Virus record (IMG/VR): IMGVR_UViG_3300042516_002675
Span: 1 to 48,570 of that record
Length of the DNA: 48,570 bases
From: a virus
Reading direction: 5' to 3' (one strand)
Of the stretch, positions 1-6,921 are shown one piece after another. How positions within the stretch are numbered: position 1 is the stretch's first letter; each line of letters opens with the position of its first letter. The notes beneath the pieces were generated by a model that had not been told where the DNA came from, did not search any database, and saw only the letters and a list, made by a program, of their open reading frames with translations. The translations under genes and the position numbers were made by a program.

Positions 1-566
1 TGCCCGACTTGAAAGTTGTCTGCAAGGTATGCAAGCCGAATGTTGTCTTTTTTCTTTAAGATAGTTGCAACTTCTATGTTGTCGTCATCCGTAGAGAAAT
101 ATAAAGATAAGTTTTCAATCCCATTCAATGTTTGGGCTGAAGCTGCCACGCGAGTGTAAACCCAGAATTGAATATCAGAATTAGACTTAATGACTTGCTT
201 CCACGCCAACGTATATTGTTGACTGAAGAAATCGCCGTCCCAGTGAATGCGAAATAGTTTTTCAGCATTGCGCTTTTCGCAGTCTTTTCTAAAGTCTGAA
301 ACCATGTTGTTTAATAGTTCAACCATAGTTTGATAGTCGGCGTCTTTTAGTAAGTCCCAGTTTCTAGTGAGAACAGCTTTTACACTTTTGTACAGCTTTT
401 CTAGTTTGCCTGCATAGCAAACTTTTTCACACATCGAAGTTGTGGAAGGGCAGGAATATTCTCTTCCTGCAGGTAACCCGAAGGTATTAGCAATTAATGC
501 TTGATCGCCATTACGTGAAACAGCGTTAGCAACTTTTCTGTCTTTAGATCTTTGTAGTGTCTCCAT
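1..566 (-). CDS. GP88-like phage protein, 3' end outside the window
   Basis: The frame is open from an ATG at 566 to the window edge (188 codons, no stop seen), so the C-terminus is missing. The N-terminal half has the pattern PAG-x3-SCP-x5-C-x3-CYA at about residues 36-54, which I associate with the 'gene product 88' family of mycobacteriophages and other phages, where several cysteines follow a PAG motif. Later it has an HWDGDFFS stretch and a WVYTR motif. The molecular function of this family is not known to me. No clear Shine-Dalgarno precedes the ATG. It is the last gene seen in a leftward direction and lies beyond the tRNA-Arg. The family name is from motif memory, not from a search. 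Confidence 0.7.
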   Translation of the reverse strand, partial: METLQRSKDRKVANAVSRNGDQALIANTFGLPAGREYSCPSTTSMCEKVCYAGKLEKLYKSVKAVLTRNWDLLKDADYQTMVELLNNMVSDFRKDCEKRNAEKLFRIHWDGDFFSQQYTLAWKQVIKSNSDIQFWVYTRVAASAQTLNGIENLSLYFSTDDDNIEVATILKKKDNIRLAYLADNFQVG

Positions 567-602
567 AGATATAGTTTTACATATTTAAAATAATTTGTCA
601 AG

Positions 603-676
603 TCCCCTTGAAAGGATTCGAACCTCCGACCTTACGGGTAGAAACCGTTTGCTCTATTCCACTGAGCTACAAGGGG
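603..676 (-). tRNA. tRNA-Arg (anticodon TCT)
   Basis: Reading the minus strand gives a full cloverleaf. The acceptor CCCCTTG pairs perfectly with CAAGGGG, the D stem is GCTC/GAGC, the anticodon loop TTTCTAC carries TCT, and the T loop is TTCGAAT. The top pair of the anticodon stem is an A-A mismatch, leaving four good pairs. The 3' CCA is not encoded. It reads AGA codons, which are frequent in the phage genes here. Confidence 0.93.
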
Positions 677-683
677 TAAAAAA

Positions 684-792
684 GAGCAGCGACTACAAGA
701 TAGATCGGATGGAAATGGAGACAAGAGGCGGGTAGAAAGAGGTTAACACCCGTTACTTTGTTTACATCCGATATTTAATTGTAGTCGCGCTC
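684..792. ncRNA. Candidate structured RNA or nested hairpin
   Basis: Three nested inverted repeats occupy this gene-free stretch. The outer arms at 684-698 and 779-792 pair over 14 bp with a single bulged A. The middle arms at 704-711 and 765-772 pair over 8 bp. The inner arms at 729-733 and 748-752 pair over 5 bp. All pairs are Watson-Crick, so the transcribed strand cannot be chosen from the sequence. It lies between a leftward small gene and the leftward tRNA-Arg, so it would be part of that transcript if read leftward. I do not recognise it as a known RNA family. Confidence 0.5.
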
Positions 793-812
793 AAACCTAA
801 ACTATCATATTT

Positions 813-1049
813 CTAGTCTAAAAACACTTTCACTGCAAAATCTACGACTTCAGATGGCGCTTTACTTTCTTCTACCCATCCGTCTGGTCCCATATAACGA
901 ATATCCACTTCTCCCTTGCCGTCTGCAAGATTGTCTTCAGACATCCCTCTAATCAACCACTCTTCTCCGCTTGCCGTTTTAACATTGAAGTCACTTGCCA
1001 AAACTATTGGCGACCAACCCGTTGCGTTAAGTACAGTTACGCTTCGCAA
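813..1049 (-). CDS. Small hypothetical phage protein (78 aa)
   Basis: Unrecognised 78-residue acidic protein with no transmembrane segment or cysteine motif. It starts at an ATG that lies inside the end of the upstream gene (13-nt overlap with the 117-aa gene), which suggests translational coupling. The C-terminal half has a GWVEESKAPSE stretch. The two genes form a small leftward unit ending before the structured intergenic element. It is probably a real gene because of the overlap and normal composition. Confidence 0.65.
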   Translation of the reverse strand: MRSVTVLNATGWSPIVLASDFNVKTASGEEWLIRGMSEDNLADGKGEVDIRYMGPDGWVEESKAPSEVVDFAVKVFLD

Positions 1050-1390
1050 AATACTCCTCCATCGCTTTCTACACGTTTCATGCCGTTTTCCTCTAATTCA
1101 GCAAATAGCAAATCTACTACGGATTCAGTGTGACCACCGACATGCCAGCCATAATTTTCAGCAAGACCTGGGGCACCGTTTTCGTAACGCTTCCAGTCAT
1201 AGATCGTCACTACATGCTCGCCGTTAAGCAAAAGCATCCACTCGGTAGTTACCTTGCCGTCACCTTCGAATGCATCGTATTCATTTGGTAAACCGAAAAC
1301 ATTTTCAAGTTGCGCACGGGTTATATTTACATAACCCTTCATTGACGTGCCGTTTGTTGCATCTGTTTCTGTAAGTACTTTAAAACTCAT
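1037..1390 (-). CDS. Conserved-type hypothetical phage protein (117 aa)
   Basis: The protein has a recognisable phage pattern in its first half: GYVNITRAQLENVFG, then DGKVTTEW and VVTIYDWKRYE. I have seen this layout in small uncharacterised proteins of many phages, where a DGK-TEW-TIYDWK core is kept. No function is known to me. The minus strand carries AGAGGAAAT just before the ATG, a reasonable ribosome site. It is first in a two-gene leftward unit with the overlapping 78-aa gene. Confidence 0.75.
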   Translation of the reverse strand: MSFKVLTETDATNGTSMKGYVNITRAQLENVFGLPNEYDAFEGDGKVTTEWMLLLNGEHVVTIYDWKRYENGAPGLAENYGWHVGGHTESVVDLLFAELEENGMKRVESDGGVFCEA

Positions 1391-1941
1391 ATTTCCTCTT
1401 TTCTATAACAAAGATAACATGTTAGTAAATTTATGTCAAATCGGGGGATGGTAGGCGGGACTGCGCGATACCTGGGAAGTTAATCAATTTAAAAAACAAC
1501 TGCGAGTTCTACCTGCAGAAAAAGCTTTACGAACCCTGGTGAGTAAAGTTATCCTACCCAATCCGTCAAGTAAAAGTCAAGTATTTATTTAATTATTTAG
1601 ATCCGATCCATCCAGGTCAGCTGGTATATAGCTCTAATTAAAAAGTTATTACTTCCTGCGATTGGATCCAATCCCTGGTTTACTTGCATTTTTCGATCCG
1701 TCTTCTAGTTTTAAAAAGTTATTAGTTCCCGTGGATGGATCAGCTCGGATCCGTTCCCCTAAAAAATATAGGGCTCGCTTACGCGCACGCCGTTCTTTCC
1801 CAGGCCGCTTAGCTCCGTTCCCCTAAAAAATATTAAAGGTTCCCGTTGTTGCATAATGTGAAACACGATCCGTTCCCCTAAAAAATAACTTCCCTGTTCG
1901 CAGGCCGCTTTTTCATAAAATCCAATAGACTGGTTCTTCTA
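1391..1941. repeat. Gene-free stretch made of short repeated modules
   Basis: No supportable gene. Several modules recur. CCGTTCCCCTAAAAAATA is at 1751, 1815 and 1870, with shorter relatives at 2203 and 3561. CAGGCCGCTT is at 1801 and 1901, then again at 2079 and, with one change, 2198. AAGTTATTASTTCCYGYG is at 1643 and 1716 and again at 2174. GATCC-containing words cluster at 1600-1760. The T-rich strand of the first module resembles the loop of the terminator at 3547-3591, so some copies may be decayed terminators. Confidence 0.6.
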
Positions 1942-2015
1942 GGGGCGGTAGCTCAGTTGGTTAGAGCTACGGACTCATAATCCGTCGGTCCTGGGTTCGA
2001 GCCCCAGCCGCCCCA
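1942..2015 (+). tRNA. tRNA-Met type (anticodon CAT)
   Basis: Full cloverleaf on the plus strand: acceptor GGGGCGG pairs with CCGCCCC, D stem GCTC/GAGC, anticodon stem ACGGA/TCCGT with loop CTCATAA, and T arm CTGGG-TTCGAGC-CCCAG. The anticodon CAT means elongator Met, or Ile if the C is modified to lysidine; sequence alone does not decide. No CCA is encoded. It is on the strand opposite to the neighbouring protein genes and is embedded in the repeat-rich region. Confidence 0.93.
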
Positions 2016-2384
2016 CATAAGCTACACCTTATGCAAATTACACTTCCCTATTGAATCCGTTATAAATGTGTACATGGGCAGGCCGCTTTCCATACACCCT
2101 TAGTTTTAAGTCTGTACGGTTTTTCTTTATAATGAACCGTGCACCTGGGAGGGGCTATATAGCTAGGAAAGGGAAGTTATTAGTTCCTGCGAAGGCGCAG
2201 GCCGTTTTTCCCCTAAAAAATATTTTTATGGCCAAAGATAGAATCTAGGACATCTTCGTACTGGTAAGGGTCGTAGTCCGTTTCCTTTGTACAGTTTCCG
2301 TCTTTAAGTCCCATGCCGTTTCTCCGATTTGACAAATGGTAGTTTATTAATTAGACTGTTGATAACAACTGTCTAATATATAAA
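2016..2384. repeat. Continuation of the repeat-module region
   Basis: Contains further copies of the modules described just upstream: CAGGCCGCTT at 2079, AAGTTATTAGTTCCTGCG at 2174, a CAGGCCG variant at 2198 and CCCCTAAAAAATATT at 2210. A 60-codon rightward frame here (2066-2248) runs through these modules and is not credible. From 2250 to 2384 I see only AT-rich sequence with several CCGT words and no clear promoter. Confidence 0.5.
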
Positions 2385-2582
2385 CTACTTGTTTTCAGAT
2401 TCTCCTAATACATAACCGTATAACTCTAAAGCCTTGTTAGCCCTAGCCGTTACTCGAACATGTTCTTCACGGTGGGTGGCTAGTCTGATATCCGATTGAA
2501 GTTCTTCAGCAAGCTCTCTTGCCAGATCTACCAGGTACAAAGAAGAGTTGTTACTTCCCGTGCCGTCATCTAAGTTGTTCAT
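2385..2582 (-). CDS. Small hypothetical protein (65 aa)
   Basis: Unrecognised 65-residue charged, mainly helical protein with a C-terminal LYGYVLGESE segment. I chose the ATG at 2582 rather than the longer frame to 2690, because the longer form would overlap the upstream gene by 100 nt, while AGAAGGA stands 11 nt before this ATG. The ribosome site overlaps the stop of the 311-aa gene (TGA at 2590-2592), which suggests coupling. Because it follows a candidate terminase small subunit it may work with it, but that is only positional. Confidence 0.65.
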   Translation of the reverse strand: MNNLDDGTGSNNSSLYLVDLARELAEELQSDIRLATHREEHVRVTARANKALELYGYVLGESENK

Positions 2583-2589
2583 AAGCTGT

Positions 2590-3525
2590 TCAGTCCTTCT
2601 TATCTTTCTCTTCATCGGTTGATTCAGAATCTTCAGTAACAACAATCTCGGCGTCAATAACTCTGTGTTGATCCCCCAAAACTCCAGCAATCATGGTTGC
2701 TCCTTCGGCAAGCCGTTGAAGTCTTTCGGCAACAATCACATGGGCTGGCCGTGAGTCTTGGACATCAATACCGACATCTAACTCCACGCCTCCTCGAACT
2801 CCAGCGCGATCCAGAATCTCTGTTGCCGCTTTAAGGGCGACGGGTTCTGAGATTGCCGTTTCCATAAGTTGTTCAAGTTTGTCCACAGCGTATGGGGCAG
2901 CCTGAACAAGTTTGAGTCTTGCCCGTTCAACGTCAGCTCCAGGACGGCGAATTGTTTTTAGATGGATACGGCAGAGACCGTCATCCTTAATACGACCACT
3001 AAACCAAAGCTGGCATCGGATGCCGTCTGGTTTCACAATGCGGCACCGAGCAGGTAGCCCAAGAGGTGCCCGCTTTGAAGACTTCGGGCCGCCTTGCTCT
3101 TGTTCCTTTATGTAGGCGCGAGTAGCACCGACAACCCAAGGTGGGCAAAGTTTGTAGGCGGCGTCATCTGCCATAAGGTCGACGCCCGTAATGAAATCTG
3201 AGTTTGTGTTGTTGGGGTCGGAAAGAAGAGGTTTCTTTTCGGCAAGTGAAAGTAGACGGCGTTCACGGGACGACTCAATAGAGCGAGCCGCGATTAGCCC
3301 AGTTGGGCGGCCAGAGTTGTCATAGACAGCGTCCCAGTTAAATTCGTTTCGGCGTAGGAGTTGACGGTTTTCGTAGGTATCCTCACACACACCCTTTTCT
3401 ATCTCAACGATGCCGATGCGCGAAAGATCGGGGCGCAAATCCATTGGGTCATCGTGTCTAGGGATTGAGTCCGTTGGGTCAATTTCTTCTGGGTCTGGGC
3501 CCAGGAACTCTAATTCGTTGCTCAT
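2590..3525 (-). CDS. Candidate terminase small subunit-type zinc protein
   Basis: The 311-aa protein has an acidic N-terminus and a zinc-type knuckle C-x9-C-x13-C-x2-H at about residues 160-187. This is followed by a helical repeat-like stretch ending in LKAATEILDRAGVRGG. The order 'Cys-Cys-Cys-His, then helical LKAA-ILDRAG' is one I know from actinophage proteins annotated as terminase small subunit or DNA-binding protein. The C-terminus is strongly acidic and Lys-rich. It lies 25 kb from the large terminase, and a different HTH gene sits directly beside that one, so the assignment is open. It would bind DNA or an assembly partner during packaging. Confidence 0.5.
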   Translation of the reverse strand: MSNELEFLGPDPEEIDPTDSIPRHDDPMDLRPDLSRIGIVEIEKGVCEDTYENRQLLRRNEFNWDAVYDNSGRPTGLIAARSIESSRERRLLSLAEKKPLLSDPNNTNSDFITGVDLMADDAAYKLCPPWVVGATRAYIKEQEQGGPKSSKRAPLGLPARCRIVKPDGIRCQLWFSGRIKDDGLCRIHLKTIRRPGADVERARLKLVQAAPYAVDKLEQLMETAISEPVALKAATEILDRAGVRGGVELDVGIDVQDSRPAHVIVAERLQRLAEGATMIAGVLGDQHRVIDAEIVVTEDSESTDEEKDKKD

Positions 3526-3546
3526 TGAGGGTTTTTCTTTCCTATC

Positions 3547-3591
3547 AAAAAAGCCAAGACTCCCCTAAAAAATATTAAAGGAGCCTCGGCT
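3547..3591 (-). terminator. Rho-independent terminator after the holin gene
   Basis: On the minus strand a 12-bp stem (arms 3580-3591 and 3552-3563) is followed by six T residues. The stem is perfect on the minus strand only when G-U pairs are allowed; on the plus strand these become A-C mismatches, so the sequence itself gives the direction. The loop contains the TTTAATATTTTTTA word that recurs in the 1.4-2.3 kb region. Confidence 0.85.
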
Positions 3592-3601
3592 CTTTAGTTA
3601 A

Positions 3602-3862
3602 TTATTTCTTCTTAGCTGCTGCCTTAACCACGATTTGCTTTGTGGTTTCACCAGCCAAAGATGGTCCTGTACTACCAAATGAGGAAGATCCAAATGAGGT
3701 TAGTACTGAGATGAAAGCAGCAGAGGCTGCTACCTGAAGTGAAGCGTTTAGGTCAACTGACAAGATACCTGCTGCGTCTGTACCCACTAATGCAAGTAGG
3801 GTTTGGACGAAAGTTTTGATTGCTCTCTCGGCAGTGGCCTTTAGGAAATCAACTTCGAACAT
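3602..3862 (-). CDS. Holin, r1t-like
   Basis: The 86-aa protein starts with FLKATAERAIKTFVQTL and continues through GTDAAGILSVDL to a second hydrophobic segment, AASAAFISVLTSF. This matches the r1t-type holin layout (AERAIKTF-Q-LLA-GTDA, then a second membrane helix), with two membrane segments at about 13-28 and 44-57 and a Lys-rich tail. Holins open the inner membrane at the end of infection. The ATG at 3862 is chosen over the longer frame because AAGGAG lies 10 nt upstream and the family begins close to the AERAIKTF motif. A strong terminator follows. It is not next to either lysin gene, which is unusual. Confidence 0.88.
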   Translation of the reverse strand: MFEVDFLKATAERAIKTFVQTLLALVGTDAAGILSVDLNASLQVAASAAFISVLTSFGSSSFGSTGPSLAGETTKQIVVKAAAKKK

Positions 3863-4038
3863 GTTTTTATTTCTCCTTGTTTTTTCGGTTGTGTCCGTTA
3901 TATCCATAGTAAGCCGCTTTCTAGAAAAGAATTTTTGGGAAAATGGAGAGAGAACGCACCTAATTTTTGCCTCTTTTATAAACAACAAGTGGAAAAATGT
4001 GGGGTTTTATGGGGGAAAATGTAAAACTTATATAATAG

Positions 4039-4072
4039 AAAAAAGGGCACCAAAAAATAATATTTGATGCCC
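4039..4072 (-). terminator. Terminator of the leftward small-protein operon
   Basis: On the minus strand GGGCATC (4066-4072) pairs with GGTGCCC (4045-4051) over 7 bp including one U-G pair, followed by TTTTTT. The U-G pair works only on this strand. It lies 22 nt after the last gene of the 4.1-6.1 kb operon. The AATATTATTTTTT loop resembles that of the holin terminator. Confidence 0.8.
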
Positions 4073-4093
4073 TAAAAAGTGCTTTTGACCTTG

Positions 4094-4339
4094 TTAAAAA
4101 TGGTCGCTAAGTCTTCCCCATTGTTTAGTTAAAGACTTTTTTAGTGCGTACTTTTTAATAACTTTGTAGGATCTTATAAGTACCCATAGCCCTGCTACTA
4201 GAAGTAGTGTGTTGGCTACATTGAAATCCAAACCTAGTAAATCTTTTATGTAAAGACCTCCCCACCCATCTTGAATGAAGAAGTCAAAGGTCACTTCATC
4301 CTCTAGTTGGGTTGAGCTTTCAAAGAATATATCTTCCAT
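4094..4339 (-). CDS. Small single-span membrane protein (81 aa)
   Basis: Unrecognised protein with an acidic N-terminal half, one hydrophobic segment (about residues 42-58, VANTLLLVAGLWVLI) and a basic tail rich in Lys. The charge pattern predicts the N-terminus outside and the C-terminus inside. It is the last gene of the leftward operon; its ATG directly follows the TAA of the HTH gene (TAAATG), implying coupled translation. A terminator follows. Confidence 0.65.
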   Translation of the reverse strand: MEDIFFESSTQLEDEVTFDFFIQDGWGGLYIKDLLGLDFNVANTLLLVAGLWVLIRSYKVIKKYALKKSLTKQWGRLSDHF

Positions 4340-4543
4340 TTAGAACTCCACCGTTGTGTTTTTCTTTATGTAGTTTTCTACTGCTACTTCTGGCACTCGA
4401 AAACTGTTACCAACCCTGACGCTAGGCAGTTCGTTGGAGTTTAGCAATCTGTAGACAGTCATTTTTGAAACTCTCATATGACTGGCAACTTCCTTAACAG
4501 TGTAGAACTTTAGTCCAGATTTTTGGTTTATTCCTGTTGTCAT
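4340..4543 (-). CDS. Excisionase-type helix-turn-helix DNA-binding protein
   Basis: The 67-aa protein has the MerR/excisionase-type winged HTH: YTVKEVASHMRVSKMTVYRLL followed after a short turn by LPSVRVGNSFRVPE and a helix ending in YIKKN. This family binds DNA as small regulators or recombination directionality factors. A serine recombinase is encoded at 25 kb, so an excisionase role is conceivable, but a transcription regulator role is equally likely. It overlaps the upstream gene by 4 nt (ATGA) and is tightly packed in the operon. Confidence 0.85.
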   Translation of the reverse strand: MTTGINQKSGLKFYTVKEVASHMRVSKMTVYRLLNSNELPSVRVGNSFRVPEVAVENYIKKNTTVEF

Positions 4544-4824
4544 GATTTCTTTACTTCTTCCTGTTCGATTGTTGGGTCATAATTCAATACTAAGTCAACA
4601 GCATGTCTAAGTCCTAATGAGTACAGAGTGGTGTCTCCGTCGTCCATTTTAGTTTCCCAGGTTGTTGCTTTCTTATGTAACTCTTCTGCTATTGCGTCTC
4701 TCCACTCTGTCAGACCAGTGTTGATGGCGTCAATTATTTCATCGAAGTCTTTATCTTCTTTAGATATGACTGGCTCTAGTAGAAGATATATTCTTCCAGC
4801 AGTAGTGGTTTTGGTGTGCTTCAT
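4540..4824 (-). CDS. Hypothetical protein (94 aa)
   Basis: Unrecognised soluble acidic protein, predicted mostly helical, with a DGDTTLYSLGLRHAVDLVL segment near the C-terminus. No cysteine or membrane motif. It overlaps the HTH gene by 4 nt and its start directly follows the TAA of the gene before, so it is translated as part of the operon. Confidence 0.65.
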   Translation of the reverse strand: MKHTKTTTAGRIYLLLEPVISKEDKDFDEIIDAINTGLTEWRDAIAEELHKKATTWETKMDDGDTTLYSLGLRHAVDLVLNYDPTIEQEEVKKS

Positions 4825-5328
4825 TTAGACCTCTTCCAAAGGAGCTGTCTTTTTCTGATTTCTGCATGAGATACACAAAAACGCGTTTCTAGAACTTTCT
4901 ACTTCAATTGGGATTTTGTTTTCAGACACGGGAGTAATTGTGACCCCTGTCGTTGAACCACATTCGAAGCACTCAATTGGAACTGGAATTAGCCACTTAA
5001 TTTTCTTTCCATGATTCTCCGTTGCAGCAATTCCTCGAGATAGTGCATGGAACGCTCCAGACCCACTAGTCTTTCTTAGGAATGCTCTAGTGTCGTTAGT
5101 TTCTAGGACATACATTGGATATGTACATTTGCATTTCATTTTTGATGGTTTGCATATGGAGACACCTCCAGCCATGTAATGTCTAGAGAAAGAGTGTCCA
5201 CAGATACAGACTCTTGGATCTCTTGCTTCTGGTCTATCTCTTAACTGTCTATCTACGTTGGTTACTTGTTCAGAGGTAAGACCTAAAGCAGATAAGGCAG
5301 AGTTTTGTAACTCTTCTTCATTACTCAT
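4825..5328 (-). CDS. Zinc-binding hypothetical protein (167 aa)
   Basis: Two cysteine clusters are visible: C-I-C-G-H with later C and C-K-C in the first half (CICGHSFSRHYMAGG, then SICKPSKMKCKC), and CFECG with CISCRNQ near the C-terminus. The first resembles small CxCGH-x2-H zinc sites of actinobacterial phage proteins; the second is a C4 ribbon (CxxC...CxxC). The product is probably a zinc-stabilised nucleic-acid or protein binding protein; no enzyme motif is seen. It overlaps the upstream gene by 8 nt. Confidence 0.65.
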   Translation of the reverse strand: MSNEEELQNSALSALGLTSEQVTNVDRQLRDRPEARDPRVCICGHSFSRHYMAGGVSICKPSKMKCKCTYPMYVLETNDTRAFLRKTSGSGAFHALSRGIAATENHGKKIKWLIPVPIECFECGSTTGVTITPVSENKIPIEVESSRNAFLCISCRNQKKTAPLEEV

Positions 5329-5530
5329 CGTCTACTCCTTCCGATTTAAAATTACTTTTAACTATGTCTCTAAATTTCATTTCTGTCTCTATTTCGCTTT
5401 TTAGGTCATCTATCATTCTCAGTGCTATTTTTCTTTTATGAAAAAACGACATAAGTGAGAAACTAAAGATTGCTAGAAAACTAGACGCAAAGGTAACAGC
5501 ACCTATTAGGAAATATTCTCTTAAGGTCAT
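5321..5530 (-). CDS. Small N-terminal membrane-anchored protein (69 aa)
   Basis: One N-terminal hydrophobic segment (about residues 7-29, FLIGAVTFASSFLAIFSFSLM) followed by a basic then charged, coiled-coil-like tail. It overlaps its neighbours by 8 and 4 nt. The layout resembles small phage membrane proteins but I do not recognise the family. Confidence 0.6.
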   Translation of the reverse strand: MTLREYFLIGAVTFASSFLAIFSFSLMSFFHKRKIALRMIDDLKSEIETEMKFRDIVKSNFKSEGVDDE

Positions 5531-5745
5531 TTAAGGTAGCCTTTCTTTTCTAGGGCTTTAATTACTGCTGAAGCATCGTTGTAAGCAATTTCTGCCCACT
5601 TTTCAATATCTTCTGGAACCCTTTTAGGGAACCAGTATTTAAGTAGAGCCGTTGAAGCAATCTCTACTCTTTTGTCTAGTTCTGGTATTTCTATATCCAG
5701 TTCTTGATTACCACCTTTGATAACTTCTAGTTTCTTTTTACTCAT
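5527..5745 (-). CDS. Hypothetical protein (72 aa)
   Basis: Unrecognised protein beginning MSKKKLEVIKGG with a helical C-terminal half containing two Trp. The ATG at 5745 is chosen over an upstream one because it overlaps the end of the zinc-ribbon gene by 8 nt, typical of this operon, whereas the longer form would overlap 47 nt. The ATGA junction with the next gene suggests coupled translation. Confidence 0.6.
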   Translation of the reverse strand: MSKKKLEVIKGGNQELDIEIPELDKRVEIASTALLKYWFPKRVPEDIEKWAEIAYNDASAVIKALEKKGYLK

Positions 5746-5968
5746 TGTTATCGTCTTCATCTTCATCAAGTAGTACCTCACCATCTACAGGAGTTACAAC
5801 AGTAACTTTGCTAGAGCATGAGTAGCAGTATCCATCAGTTCCCCATGCAGAGATTTTGTGTGTTTCTAGGTTAAACTTAACTGGAACATAGAACCAATCA
5901 CTTCCACAAAGAGGACATACAGCCGTTGGTATTCCTCTGGCATCTATGGCTTCATCTACTTTGCTCAA
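5738..5968 (-). CDS. Zinc-ribbon protein starting at TTG (76 aa)
   Basis: Two CxxC pairs (CPLCGSDW near residue 18 and CYSCSSK near residue 48) form a zinc ribbon, followed by a very acidic tail (DEDEDDNNE). The start is a TTG at 5968 that overlaps the TGA of the preceding 58-aa gene as TTGA. The same TTGA coupling is used at 7388. A small zinc-ribbon protein of this kind usually binds nucleic acid or another protein. Confidence 0.65.
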   Translation of the reverse strand: MSKVDEAIDARGIPTAVCPLCGSDWFYVPVKFNLETHKISAWGTDGYCYSCSSKVTVVTPVDGEVLLDEDEDDNNE

Positions 5969-6141
5969 GGTTTGTAGTATCTCTTGTAGTCATTTTTTTC
6001 TTTGTTAGTTGATGATCCAAAAGAAGCTAAAATAAATAATGCTGCAAAAGTTCCTACAACATATTTACCCCAAGATTCCATTGACATTGATATAACAACT
6101 AAAAGTAATCCAATTGGAAACCAATTTTCTTTGTATTGCAT
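5965..6141 (-). CDS. Small membrane protein, first gene of the operon (58 aa)
   Basis: A 58-codon frame with hydrophobic stretches IGLLLVVISM and VVGTFAALFILASF, then a basic tail (KEKNDYKRYYK). GAGG lies 7 nt before the ATG, and the stop is fused to the TTG start of the zinc-ribbon gene (TTGA). Both features argue it is real although very short. It would be the first gene read leftward from the 6.1-6.7 kb control region. Confidence 0.65.
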   Translation of the reverse strand: MQYKENWFPIGLLLVVISMSMESWGKYVVGTFAALFILASFGSSTNKEKNDYKRYYKP

Positions 6142-6670
6142 TTTCTTACCTCATCTCTTTGTCTTTGGCTAAGACGATAGCACGCACCTAAAACCATACG
6201 CAACTACCCCTATATCCATCAATACACTAACACTATACACACTATAAAAAAATATGCAACTATAACACCTAAATTAACTAAAATAAACCAACCATCTAAC
6301 ATCAATTCTAACTATACTTTACTATAGGCGTGGAGATAAAGTCTCTATGAATACGAGTAACTTTAGTTTTATTGATGTTAGATGGATAGTTTAATAGTTA
6401 TACTATTTTACTATTTTAGATATAACTAGTTACTTTTTGGATAGTATACCACCTAAAAGGCAAAAAAGTATACTATTCACAAACTTAGAGTTTTTTGTTG
6501 TTTTTGACCCTTTTTCATCTATAATAGAAAACCCCCTTTATTATAGACAAAAATGCAGGAAAGTAGGCCCCTTTTTGCATTTAAAAACGACATGCTATAT
6601 AATACAAAATAGCTGAAAATAGCCCCTTTAGGTGGTACTCTCTACCTACTTATGGAAAGGATGAGGCTTT
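6142..6670. promoter_or_regulatory. Divergent control region with inverted repeats
   Basis: This 529-nt AT-rich gap separates a leftward from a rightward operon. A perfect 15-bp inverted repeat has arms at 6292-6306 and 6371-6385 (64-nt loop), with partial pairing outside it. A 9-bp inverted repeat ATAGTATAC/GTATACTAT lies at 6441-6449 and 6468-6476. CCCCTTTA occurs twice. At least two plus-strand TATAAT boxes are present (6520 and 6598). On the minus strand TTGCAT and TGTGTATAGT near 6225-6265 could serve the leftward operon. It could be a regulatory switch or a replication origin. Confidence 0.55.
6575..6603 (+). promoter_or_regulatory. Sigma-70-type promoter for the rightward operon
   Basis: TTGCAT at 6575-6580 and TATAAT at 6598-6603 are separated by exactly 17 nt. 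A second TATAAT at 6520-6525 has a weaker -35 (TTGTTT at 6498). Both point at the gene starting at 6671, which has AAAGGA 9 nt before its ATG. Confidence 0.7.
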
Positions 6671-6883
6671 ATGGGCAGACGTGTTTCTAAGCCAAAGCAT
6701 GAGAAAACAGGCTTAAAGGGTCCAGAAAGCCCATACACGCCTTTAGGTCAAGAGGACTATGAACTCTATGAAGAGAGCAGATATTACATAAATAGAGGCT
6801 CTACGGGAGACGGTTGGGTGCTTCTAGGGTGTTTAGTTATTTTAGGTATTTTCATTGTTTATAGCCTATTTACCCGTTCTTAG
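6671..6883 (+). CDS. Small tail-anchored membrane protein (70 aa)
   Basis: The N-terminal two thirds are basic and polar; the C-terminus carries one hydrophobic segment (VLLGCLVILGIFIVYSLF), so it is probably tail-anchored. AAAGGA lies 9 nt upstream. First gene after the promoter, where small early host-takeover genes are often found; no family recognised. Confidence 0.65.
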   Translation: MGRRVSKPKHEKTGLKGPESPYTPLGQEDYELYEESRYYINRGSTGDGWVLLGCLVILGIFIVYSLFTRS

Positions 6884-6921
6884 AGGTATAGTTTTATCGA
6901 CGCAAAGGACTAGGGATTCAA

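Noticed and set aside
2066-2248. A 60-codon rightward frame in the repeat mosaic
   Set aside because: It is built from the short repeat modules and has no ribosome site.
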